Positions 1-7,500 of a DNA stretch of 9,691 nucleotides are shown here, piece by piece. Origin of the DNA: Firmicutes bacterium UBA5499 (GTDB taxonomy: Bacteria > Bacillota > DTU084); assembly GCA_002426275.1 (NCBI GenBank), contig DIPB01000002.1, forward strand, positions 1,766 through 11,456, given 5' to 3'. Under the pieces are notes generated by a model. That model saw only the letters and a program-made list of their open reading frames with translations, had not been told where the DNA came from and did not search any database. How positions within the stretch are numbered: the first letter of the stretch is position 1; every line of letters starts with the position of its first letter. Both the position numbers and the translations under genes were made by a program.

Positions 1-15
1 AACTCCAAAGGAAGC

Positions 16-470
16 ATGCCCAGTCTTAAACAGAGAATCACCGAAACAAACGAAGGCATACAGGATGAACTGACCGTAGAAATATATGAATGGAGATGTA
101 CTTGAGGGGTCCGGGTTACGGCCTTGAATGGCTCAAGTCACCTTCTGATTTCACACTTACCGGTTGTGAGATCAGCCGTGAGATGATAAGCCTTGCTGAA
201 AAAAGAACGAGAGAATACGGCTTTACGTCGAGGGCGAACTATGTTGACGGCAACTGTATGCAGATGCCGTATTTTCAAACGGCTCGCTGCACGAATGGGA
301 GGACCCGGTCAGGGTTTTCAATGAAAGAAACCGGGGAGCAAATAGTACAGCATTTCTGCCAGATCGTGCCGATGGAGTGGGAAAGCCCTGGTTTGTTCTT
401 TTGTCACGGTAACGAAAATCTGCATAATTGGCCTCCGCTTTTGATCGCTAGCAAAACATTGCATTGCTGA
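16..470 (+). pseudogene. Decayed class I SAM-dependent methyltransferase
   Basis: The reading frame is broken, but pieces of a class I SAM-dependent methyltransferase can be read in order across frames. An N-terminal piece from the ATG at 16 reads ETNEGIQDELTVEIYE. A one-base loss near 88 then shifts the frame to EMYLR, which jumps directly to GPGYGLEWLK, so about 25-30 codons carrying much of the SAM-binding motif I region appear deleted. The segment GCEISREMISLAEKRTREYG (motif II region) and the following YVDGN are intact. At about 273 another deletion with a frame change leads into SNGSLHEWEDPVRVFNE (269-327), the family's motif IV/post-motif region. After 330 only a weak KPGSK-like trace of the KPGG motif remains. 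The order and spacing fit an intact ~200-residue ancestor. The 3' limit is uncertain. The assignment is from recalled family motifs, not a search. Confidence 0.72.
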
Positions 471-570
471 ACATGACAAATAGCAACTCATATGGACAAA
501 GACATATCTGCTTTTGGGGAATCTCATCGCCATTTAATGGAGAACTTCGGGCTAGCAGACAATTAAACCG

Positions 571-1638
571 TTACGTTTTATCCTTTTTTTTGATGTAATC
601 CCGAGTTGCTTTCATCTTTCTCTTGCCGCCAAACATAGTTTTTATCTTTTCGTTTTCGATCTCGCGTGAAGATAGTCCATCGTAACGCGCTTCTTTTTTC
701 AGTTTCTGATAATTAGCAAAGCGTCTTTGTTCAATCGCGCCGGATTCTAGCGCATTGCGAACCGCACATCCTGGCTCGCCGGTATGAGTACAATCACGAA
801 ATCTGCATTGTCCCGCCAGTTCATCAATATCGGTAAAGGTTTTTGCCAGGTTTACCGAATCCACGCCAAGTTCCCTCATCCCGGGCGTGTCGATTACAAT
901 GCCGCCCTGCGGCAAAAGGAATAATTCACGCCGCGTGGTGGTATGCCTGCCTTTATCATCCTGCCGGACGTCCGATGTGGCAAGGATTTCCTCCCCTGCC
1001 AGCCGGTTTATTAAGGTGGATTTGCCGACTCCCGAGGAACCGATAAAAGATGCTGTGACACCAGGCTTCAGATATAGCGAAAGTTTCTCATACGAAGCTT
1101 GCGCGAAGATAGACGTGGCAACAACATCAACGCCCGGGGCCACTGACTGGATTTGGGAAATTACGTTTTCCAAATCAGCGCATAAATCTGCTTTGGTCAG
1201 TACTACAATGGGCACTGCCTGATTGCTCCACGCAACCGAGAGATACCGTTCCAAACGGCTCAGATTATAATCGTTATTCAGTGACATACAGACAAACACC
1301 AGATCGATATTCGCTGCGATAACCTGAGTCTGATTCGCAATGCCAACGGCCGCGCGCACAAAGGAACTTTTACGGGACAGAACCTTTTGGATAATCGCAT
1401 TGCCCAACGCAGGACTACCGCTGTCCACCATCACAAAGTCCCCCACTGCCGGATAATCGACCAATCGCGCCGCCTCGTGACGAAATCTGCCGGAAACCTC
1501 AGCTAGTTTTTCGTCAGTCTCCGTCACAATCCTGTACAAATCCCTGTACTGCGAAATTACCCGCGCCAGAAGCAAATTCGGGTAGAGCGCAGCTTCCGCA
1601 AAAAAACGCTCATTTGCGCCATATGATATAAGTTTCAA
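571..1638 (-). CDS. rsgA: Ribosome small subunit-dependent GTPase A (RsgA/YjeQ)
   Basis: RsgA is a cytoplasmic circularly permuted GTPase that binds the 30S subunit late in assembly and checks its maturation. The 355-residue product has the permuted motif order of the family: an N-terminal OB-fold region (about 1-100), then G4 TKAD (148-151), G1 GSSGVGKST (200-208), a G2-type HTTT (232-235) and G3 DTPG (250-253). The C-terminal zinc-binding domain has ligands Cys278, Cys283, His285 and Cys291 in CRFRDCTHTGEPGC. A lysine-rich tail follows. Length is normal for the roughly 350-residue subgroup. The start codon is TTG at 1638, chosen because GAGAAGGTGAG lies about 3-7 bases upstream and the N-terminal OB region is complete from there. 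It stands alone between two pseudogenes and looks intact, as expected for a housekeeping gene. No clear terminator is visible downstream. Confidence 0.96.
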   Translation of the reverse strand: MKLISYGANERFFAEAALYPNLLLARVISQYRDLYRIVTETDEKLAEVSGRFRHEAARLVDYPAVGDFVMVDSGSPALGNAIIQKVLSRKSSFVRAAVGIANQTQVIAANIDLVFVCMSLNNDYNLSRLERYLSVAWSNQAVPIVVLTKADLCADLENVISQIQSVAPGVDVVATSIFAQASYEKLSLYLKPGVTASFIGSSGVGKSTLINRLAGEEILATSDVRQDDKGRHTTTRRELFLLPQGGIVIDTPGMRELGVDSVNLAKTFTDIDELAGQCRFRDCTHTGEPGCAVRNALESGAIEQRRFANYQKLKKEARYDGLSSREIENEKIKTMFGGKRKMKATRDYIKKKDKT

Positions 1639-1670
1639 AGTCTCACCTTCTCTATTCAGCTTGTGGCAAC

Positions 1671-1699
1671 TATCTATGTTATGGTAGTACTAAAAACAA
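1671..1699 (-). promoter_or_regulatory. Possible promoter for rsgA
   Basis: On the minus strand TTGTTT (1694-1699) and TAGATA (1671-1676) are separated by 17 bases and lie about 35 bases before the rsgA TTG start. Both boxes are only partial matches to the sigma-A consensus. The surrounding 1639-1779 stretch is AT-rich and holds no reading frame that I can support. Confidence 0.3.
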
Positions 1700-1779
1700 T
1701 AGTATTCAGAAAGCTATCCTTGTTCTGAAAATAACAACTAATCTTGTTTAGCCAAATCATCAATAGATGCTAGATCTAA

Positions 1780-2311
1780 TTACCCATAGCGTCTCCCGTA
1801 CAGTTTCTTTGCCTCCCTGGTATATTTCTCTATAAATTCAGTCTTGTTCAGTATAGGCGTCGCGGTCCTGCTCATACTTTTTCGCTAAGTCGCGTTTCAA
1901 CTTCTCATATATCTTTGCAATCTGCAGGTGAGCTAGGAGATAATCTCTGAAATACAACTCCGCATTGTCTCCCGAACGCCGCAACTGCAGGTTATATACT
2001 TTCTCTGCAAAACCGGTTTCAGTATATCCCTTATGCAAAGAGATTCACCTGCTATTTTCAGACATGCACTCCCACCCGCCCTGAATCAGCTTAGATTTAA
2101 CGAAAGCCCAGTCGCACTCGGCTAAGGTCTCAACAATAGGTTTTGCCAAAATGGTATTGACTGCTGTGCTGCCGATCTGGCAGATCCGTTTAATTTATTC
2201 CATTGGGACAAGCAGCCGCAGATTGCGCTGCTCTGCTTGTTGATGCTCAATCAAAAAAATTGAGAACAGTTGCCATAGCTCTTTTAGTGTCTTTTCCGAA
2301 AGGTGTGTCAT
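1780..2311 (-). pseudogene. GrpB-family (UPF0157) nucleotidyltransferase-like protein, inactivated
   Basis: The ancestor is a GrpB/UPF0157 protein, a nucleotidyltransferase-fold family of unsettled function, about 177 codons long. It starts at ATG 2311 behind a good GGAGA site. One continuous frame gives THLSEKTLKELWQLFSIF, then PME, a TAA stop at 2195-2197 (codon 39), then IKRICQIGSTAVNTILAKPI, the family's signature nucleotidyltransferase segment. The same frame continues to GGWECMSENSR, meets a TGA at 2045-2047, and goes on to KGYTETGFAEKVYNLQLR and NAELYFRDYL. A frameshift at about 1841-1849 follows DAYTE; the shifted frame then gives KTEFIEKYTREAKKLYGRRYG and a TAA at 1780-1782. So two point-mutation stops and one indel disable an otherwise near-complete gene. 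Short gaps around HQQAEQ and PIVETLAECD also suggest small in-frame deletions. Only the last 66 codons before the frameshift remain open. Confidence 0.88.
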
Positions 2312-2386
2312 CGCATTCTCCAATCTAGCTACCGGTGTGCGCATAGCTTCGCACAATGGTCAAAGAACCGACGTTCGCAAAATCCG

Positions 2387-2553
2387 CTATGGTGTCTGAT
2401 GCTCATTGTCTCTCCAAGCGCCCCGCGTCTTTTGGAAAATTTCTACCATCGGAGCTTGCGTCAACCAGACAGTCTCGTCCTCCATGCGAACGCCAATCTT
2501 TGTGCGCCCGTCCTCGGTTGGCAGATGATGATTTCGGAGTTGTCAGATATCAT
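2387..2553 (-). pseudogene. N-terminal remnant of RhuM-like (virulence RhuM family) protein
   Basis: From ATG 2553 the minus strand reads MISDNSEIIICQ, then after a one-base shift at about 2516-2519 it continues TEDGRTKIGVRMEDETVWLT and QAPMVEIFQKT. This is the highly conserved beginning of RhuM-family proteins, usually (I)DVRMEDETVWLTQAQMAELF, a helix-turn-helix-like segment. The match fails after QKTRGAW and a TAG closes the frame at 2387-2389, so only about 50 of the usual roughly 300 residues remain. Its ATG overlaps the stop codon of the upstream hsdM-like remnant, an arrangement consistent with the common association of rhuM-like genes with type I restriction operons. The family assignment is confident. 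The function of RhuM proteins is poorly known. Confidence 0.72.
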
Positions 2554-2700
2554 ACCCGAGGGCCCCCAGCCTTTTACGAATTTCGTCCTCCAACCCGTGA
2601 GAGCGTTTGAACATCGCGGACAGTTCGCCAGTCAGCCACGTCATTTTTTCCCTTCGAACGGCTCGCCTTCATCCTCCAGTTCCTCAATGCCGACACCGAT
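2543..2700 (-). pseudogene. 3' remnant of type I restriction-modification methyltransferase subunit (hsdM-like)
   Basis: The minus strand reads GVGIEELEDEGEPFEGK, then a shift in a run of six A at about 2642-2647, then MTWLTGELSAMFKRSHGLED and EIRKRLGALGYDI, ending at TGA 2543-2545. This matches the C-terminal tail typical of HsdM subunits, with the sequence type DDGEPFEEKM..LT.EL....LE.EIR..LG.IGYEI after the catalytic domain. The rest of the gene, including the SAM and NPPY catalytic motifs, is absent. The DNA upstream (2701-2829) has a GGGAGG-type site before an ATG at 2759 that opens only a 12-codon frame. That could be the true hsdM start fused to the tail by a large deletion, but it cannot be proven. 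Sequence similarity is judged by eye over about 50 residues. Confidence 0.6.
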
Positions 2701-2829
2701 GAAAGTTCATCGTTCGGAGATCATAATGTTGTCCGAAGAAGCGGTGGTTTATTGTCCATTGCGCCTCCCGTCAGTAGTTGCCTTCGCAAGGGCTATTTAA
2801 TGCGGCGCTGTGAGGGATAGCGGCCATGC

Positions 2830-4107
2830 TCATCTTTTCTTTGAGAGTTTCAACTCTAAGGTATCAAGTTCATCAAGCAGAGCGGGGCGGCGGGGGTTCT
2901 TGTCTCTCAACTCTGCGATTATGCCATCCGCTTCGGCAATACCTCCTAACATAAACAACTTCTTGATGAGGCCGCAGACTTTCCTGTACTTAATGCGAGT
3001 ATCGGCTGCGGCGGCTCGGCTGCGGATTTCGTCAAGGCAGAGGGCGTAGGTTTCCGTCGAAAACTCCGCCGACAGTTGCTTGCCGTAATCGAACACGCTT
3101 GACGGGTGCTTGCGGATTTCCTCAAGCAGAAGACGTTTTTCACCTTCTTGAGAGAGGATCTTCAGATAATCGCCGTAATATAAGCTTTCAGATAGCTGCC
3201 TCAGAAGCGCTGGATATTCGCGATCCCAGACGCCTTTTTTGGTAAGCAGTCGCTTCAAAACGGGATAATATTTCGCGTCACGCTCATGGATTAACAGCTC
3301 TCTGGCAAGGTCGGTTTGCTTTTCACTGTCTGCTGTTTGGATGTAAATCTCAAAGAGCTCATCATACCATTGACGAAGCAAGCGATATTCCCAATCGGAA
3401 GAGTTTACTTTGTCCAGGCATAGCTTTTCCGCGCGGGCAAAATCGCCCTTGTCCACAGCTTTGCGGACGGCGACCCGCCGGATGCTATCATATTTCAGGT
3501 TCTCGGCGATGAAATCTTCTGCGGCCTGCTCACCGTCAACCGCCGTGATTGCCGCGAGCCGGACAAGCCTGTCGTTTTCCAAGTACCAACGATAGCCTCT
3601 TGCCCGCGAAAGTTTCTCGTCGAGTCCGTCCAGGATGGCGTAAAGTTTAGCGCTGTTCTTTGCCGTGGCAAGACGGGCTATGGGTTGGAGCAAATCATAG
3701 ACAAAATCGTCCCACCCATCAAACGCCTTATTTTGGCTATCTTTCAGCGCCTGCAGAAAGATCTGCTCCGCATCGTCGGAGCCATACTCCACGCTGGAAC
3801 AAATTTTATCCAAAGCTTCCTTGACATAGCACTGCGTATCCGTAATGCCGCCCGCGCTATCGTCAGCAGAACTTGCGAGTTTCGCGCTGTTGATGAGGAC
3901 AAGCGCGACGATGGAATAAGCTAGAACAAACTCGCCGCGCTCCTCCACCTTGCCAGCATATTCGATAATATCTATAAATTCTTGGCAGACAGATATGCAG
4001 CCGTGATAGTCGATGAAGCCCCGATGCCTGCCGCGTCGCTTGGCAATGCTTATTCGTGCGCGCACGGCGGCTAGCTCCGCCTTAAACTTTTCAGATTTTG
4101 GGACCAT
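2830..4107 (-). CDS. Orphan C-terminal (helical) module of a SWIM zinc-finger family protein
   Basis: This 425-residue, mostly alpha-helical and soluble-looking protein resembles the region that follows the SWIM zinc finger in Bacillota SWIM-domain proteins. The family-like landmarks are an early basic RFK-type helix with GFIDYHG (about 30-36), ENLKYDSIRR (about 230-240), GDYLKIL, the HPSSVFDYGKQLS block, and the closing RRPALLDELDTLELKL. These helical units look like TPR-type repeats. It has no CxCx(n)CxH finger, signal peptide or membrane segment, so the DNA- or protein-binding N-terminus is missing. The start is ATG 4107 because AAGGAGG (4116-4122) sits 8 bases upstream. The frame is open back to 4263, but that would overlap the tRNA-Glu CCA end and cross a terminator. 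It may be a truncated derivative or a stand-alone partner of another SWIM protein. Function unknown. Confidence 0.7.
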   Translation of the reverse strand: MVPKSEKFKAELAAVRARISIAKRRGRHRGFIDYHGCISVCQEFIDIIEYAGKVEERGEFVLAYSIVALVLINSAKLASSADDSAGGITDTQCYVKEALDKICSSVEYGSDDAEQIFLQALKDSQNKAFDGWDDFVYDLLQPIARLATAKNSAKLYAILDGLDEKLSRARGYRWYLENDRLVRLAAITAVDGEQAAEDFIAENLKYDSIRRVAVRKAVDKGDFARAEKLCLDKVNSSDWEYRLLRQWYDELFEIYIQTADSEKQTDLARELLIHERDAKYYPVLKRLLTKKGVWDREYPALLRQLSESLYYGDYLKILSQEGEKRLLLEEIRKHPSSVFDYGKQLSAEFSTETYALCLDEIRSRAAAADTRIKYRKVCGLIKKLFMLGGIAEADGIIAELRDKNPRRPALLDELDTLELKLSKKR

Positions 4108-4161
4108 CTCTCCAACCTCCTTCGCGACTCTCATGCGGTGGGCTTTGCGCTTGCCGCACCT

Positions 4162-4181
4162 TGAGGCATTCGAATGCCTCA
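4162..4181. repeat. 20-bp perfect palindrome in leader of the SWIM-like gene
   Basis: TGAGGCATTC followed by its exact reverse complement GAATGCCTCA forms a perfect 20-bp palindrome. It lies between the tRNA-Glu terminator and the ribosome binding site of the 425-residue gene, 55 bases before its start. It has no T-run, so it is not an obvious terminator. It could be a dimeric-regulator operator or a hairpin in the leader RNA. Its central TTCGAA resembles a tRNA T-loop, but the arms do not fit a T-arm. Confidence 0.5.
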
Positions 4182-4212
4182 GGAAAGCTGAAATCGCCGA
4201 ACGTTTGCATAT

Positions 4213-4254
4213 AAAAAACCACCTATCAAAAAGCCTCTTCGGCAGATAGATGGT
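4213..4254 (-). terminator. Intrinsic terminator of the tRNA-Gln/tRNA-Glu operon
   Basis: Nine bases after the CCA end of tRNA-Glu, the minus strand forms a 10-bp stem, ACCATCTATC paired with GATAGGTGGT (one G-U pair), closed by a loop that itself holds a GCC/GGC mini-stem. The outer stem is followed by a run of six T (4213-4218). Placement directly behind the tRNA supports a factor-independent terminator. Confidence 0.8.
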
Positions 4255-4262
4255 AACTTTCA

Positions 4263-4338
4263 TGGTAGCCCTAAGGGGATTCGAACCCCTGCCGCCGCCG
4301 TGAGAGGGCGGTGTCCTAAACCGCTAGACGATAGGGCC
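4263..4338 (-). tRNA. tRNA-Glu (CUC)
   Basis: This is a 76-nt cloverleaf with the CCA end encoded. The acceptor stem is GGCCCTA with TAGGGCT (first pair G-U) and discriminator A. The anticodon stem CCGCC/GGCGG encloses the loop CTCTCAC with anticodon CTC. The T-arm is AGGGG TTCGAAT CCCCT. It closely resembles the standard Bacillota tRNA-Glu. It follows tRNA-Gln by 4 bases and ends 9 bases before the terminator. Confidence 0.97.
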
Positions 4339-4342
4339 ATAT

Positions 4343-4416
4343 TGGCTGGGGAGGAAGGACTCGAACCCTCGCTACCAGGGCCAGAACCTGGCGTCCTACC
4401 ACTAGACGACTCCCCA
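4343..4416 (-). tRNA. tRNA-Gln (CUG)
   Basis: This is a 74-nt cloverleaf with the CCA end encoded. The acceptor stem is TGGGGAG with CTCCCCA and discriminator G. The anticodon stem CCAGG/CCTGG encloses the loop TTCTGGC with anticodon CTG. The T-loop is TTCGAGT. It is the first gene of the two-tRNA transcript. CUG and CUC anticodons read only the G-ending codons, so UUG and UUC isoacceptors must be elsewhere in the genome. Confidence 0.97.
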
Positions 4417-4429
4417 ACAAGCAAGTTTA

Positions 4430-4458
4430 ATTGTAGCATGAAAAGCGTTTTACGTCAA
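4430..4458 (-). promoter_or_regulatory. Sigma-A-type promoter of the tRNA pair
   Basis: The minus strand has TTGACG (4453-4458) and TACAAT (4430-4435) with an ideal 17-base spacer, 13 bases before the first base of tRNA-Gln. Each box differs from consensus at one position, which fits a strong stable-RNA promoter. Confidence 0.85.
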
Positions 4459-4475
4459 GGATTTCTTGCGGCATG

Positions 4476-4515
4476 TTTCGCCGACAGTGTTTATTCTATC
4501 GCGTTTTCGGCGAAA
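4476..4515. repeat. Inverted repeat between the helicase stop and the tRNA promoter
   Basis: TTTCGCCGA (4476-4484) and its exact reverse complement TCGGCGAAA (4507-4515) flank a 22-base spacer. A second, imperfect repeat of CGAAAATTGCAA type lies between it and the helicase stop (4512-4550). Neither is followed by a good T-run on the minus strand, so this is at best a weak terminator or 3'-end hairpin for the helicase mRNA. Confidence 0.35.
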
Positions 4516-4562
4516 ATGCAAGTCCTTGAAAAAAGTTGCAATTTTCGTTTGATTCTTCCAGC

Positions 4563-7500
4563 TCAGGCGCTGAATAAATCCCATAATTCTTCTTCGCTGA
4601 GTTTAGTCAGGAGCGTCTGGCCGGGCTTGATTACCGAATCGATCAGCGCTTTCTTTTTCTGTTGCAATGATAGAATCTTTTCTTCAATGGTCCCATGGGT
4701 GATCAATTTGATCACTTGCACCACCTTATCCTGCCCGATCCGGTAGGCCCGATCTGTAGCCTGATCCTCAACGGCTGGATTCCACCACGGATCGAAATGG
4801 ATCACCGTATCCGCTCCTGTGAGATTGAGACCCGTTCCTCCCGCTTTCAGCGAGATGAGGAATACTTCCTTTTCGCCCTCGTTGAAGGCGGAGACCATTC
4901 TCCCCCGCTCCTGGGTTGGGGTATTGCCGTCGAGATAAAAAGGCGGTATTCCTTCTGAGACAAGATGATCGCGAATCAGCTGCAGCATGCTGGTGAACTG
5001 CGAAAACAGCAGAATCCTGTGCCCGCCGCTTCTTGCTTCTGTGATCACTTCGTCCAGCAATTCCATCTTTCCGCTTTGGCCGCGGTAATTTTCCAAAAAA
5101 ATCCCCGGATGGCAGCAAATTTGCCGCAGTCTGGTCAGACCGGCTAGAATCACAATCTGGCTTTTGGCAAACCCTTTGCGACCAATTTCAGCTTTAATCT
5201 CACCTTTGATTTGTCGAAGGTAAGCCAGATAGATTTTTTTCTGCTCGTCTGTGAGCTCTGCCGTAAGCTGATGTTCAATCTTCTCCGGCAGTTCCCGGAG
5301 CACGTCTTTTTTCAGCCGTCGGAGGACGAACGGGCGAATTTGTCGGGAGAGCTCTTCGCTTACCGCTTGATCTTTATTTCTCATAATGGGTAACAAAAAC
5401 CTTTTCTTGAACTTACCAGAGGAGAAAAGATATCCTGGCAGCACAAAATCGAAAAGAGACCAAAGCTCAGCCAGCGAGTTTTCCATCGGCGTACCAGTGA
5501 GGGCAAACCTACCTTGAGCCTTAAGATGCTTTACCGCCCTAGCTCCCTGAGTAGCCGCGTTTTTAATTTGCTGCGCTTCGTCCAAGATACAAAAGCGAAA
5601 CGAATACTTTAGGTAATCGTCGATATCGCGCCTGATGAGAGGATACGAAGTGATTACGATGTCAGTTCGCGGTATTTTCGTCATCTGCTCTGAACGTTCT
5701 TCTTTCGAGCCGGAAACCACCAAAGCCGAAAGGCCGGGAGCGAATTTTTTTGTCTCCGCTTCCCAGTTGTAGAGCAAAGATGTGGGAGCAATCACCAATG
5801 AAGGCTTGGCTCCCTGCTGTTCTTTTTCCGACAGCAGCAAAGACAAAACCTCCACGGTTTTGCCTAAACCCATATCGTCAGCTAAAATCCCTCCTAGCTT
5901 GAGATGAGAAAGCGTCTTCAGCCAACGAAATCCAGACAGTTGATAATCGCGCAAAACCGGCTTCAACGATTTTGGCGGCGCCAATTTGAGAGCAGACGGA
6001 TGACAGATGCTTTCCACTAATTGCTCAAAAGCTCCGTCCTGGCGGAAGTCTTTTAGGCCTGCGTCTTCCAGTTTCTGCGCCAAATACGGCGCACGATACT
6101 TCGGCAGTTCAACGAATTGCTGAGCTAGATCTCTAGAGTCCAAGTCCAGACTGACAGCGAGCTCAGCCACCTTCTCCAGCTCAGGATTATCCAGAGAAAG
6201 GAAAGAACCGTCTTTCAAGCGATAATAGCGTTTTTTCTCATGCAAGGCGGCAAAAATGTCTGCTAGTTCTCCCTCTTGCACTCCCTCGACTCCGAAATTG
6301 AACTCTAATAGGTCTTCTTCAGCATTGAATCTCACGCCGCCGCTAACTTTGCGCTTCGGCATGGTCAGGCCTTTGAGATCTTCGGAATAATAGACTGTTG
6401 CCAGTTCCTGCAAGCTTGGCACCCCTTGGGTGAAAAAGCTATAGAGAGATTCTTCGTTTTCCAAATAGAGCTTACCAGGTTGAACGAGAAAGCCATATCT
6501 ATCCAAAAGATACAAAACTTCCTGCTCGCGCTGCAAATCCCGCAGTAGGATCTTTTCCCCCGGCTCGGCATCCTCGGCGTCGAAAGGGTTGATCTGCCGC
6601 TGACCGTAAATAAACTTTACCTGCGCTCCGATCCCTTCTCCCTGGCGCGAGAGGTATATTTCAGTCTGCAAATCCTCCTTAAGAAGCAGCTCTTGAACTT
6701 CGGGGCTGATTTGAACATGTCCCAGCTTCAAAATTTGCGGGAAAATCTCCGTGAAAAACTTCTCTCGCTCTTCCTTGCTAATGCTGAGTTCATTGGTATT
6801 TAGCACTTTCGCTGCTTCAACGAGAGGATGTAGGCGTCTGGCTTGTTCAGGCAAAATATGAGAGATCTCATCCCCGCTGAAAACGTATTCGCCGTCATCA
6901 GTGAGCTCTACGGCTTCGCGTTTTTCCTCGTTGTTAATTGTAAAAGCCAGTTTTTCTCCTTTCTTCTCCAGCGTAAAAGCCACGGGTATTTCTCTATCCA
7001 CCACGCGCTTCACCTGGTAGGTGACGCCAGAGATCTTGAGCAGAAAAGGCTTCTGTTCCATGATTCGGAAAAACCGCTTGGCTAGAGCTTTGGTAAGAGG
7101 CAGCTCCCGCTCCGGACGATTTCCCGACATTTCCACTAGCTCGCTGATGAAATTAACAAGCCGCAAATCCTCTTGAGAAAAGGTATGATAAGACGGTTGG
7201 TATGTGAAATTCTTCCCGAAATATTCCTCATGGGACTTTGTGACGTTGTAAATTAAATCGGAAATATTTTTTACCACATAAAGCCGATCTTCGCCTATGC
7301 GGAGACTCAAAGTGCCGAATATACGATCATACTTCCGCACAGGATAGTTGCAGGCATACGTCACTTCTAAATTCAGCGGCTGCCGGGGCTGCGTCTCAGC
7401 TAAATCCGCAAAATCCCGAAATAATTGTGCCATCACTCGCTGTTTACGCTCTTCCGCGAGTTTCTCTGTATCGTGCTCGCGCAAATACAGTAGGACAGCC

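Noticed and set aside
477..570. Short ORF after the methyltransferase pseudogene (MDKDISAFGESHRHLMENFG...)
   Set aside because: Only about 24 codons, no ribosome binding site and no recognisable similarity.
2713..2737. TTCGGA/TCCGAA inverted repeat near the hsdM remnant
   Set aside because: Six-base arms with a 13-base spacer are expected by chance in this much sequence, and there is no T-run or repeat copy elsewhere.
4163..4180. Possible tRNA T-arm remnant (attachment-site scar)
   Set aside because: The centre TTCGAAT looks like a T-loop, but the arms give an 8-base loop and do not match the T-stem of either tRNA, and no acceptor sequence follows.
4091..4210. 39-codon ORF (MQTFGDFSFPEAFECLK...) overlapping the start of the 425-residue gene
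   Set aside because: It has a weak GGTGG site and a faint resemblance to DUF2829-type starts, but its ATG follows the T-run of the tRNA terminator directly and the palindrome occupies its middle. Support is too thin to call a gene.
4108..4263. Extension of the 425-residue gene by 52 codons to an ATG at 4263
   Set aside because: That ATG shares its first base with the CCA end of tRNA-Glu, the extension crosses a clear intrinsic terminator (4213-4254), and its low-complexity basic sequence matches nothing in the family. ATG 4107 has an ideal ribosome binding site.
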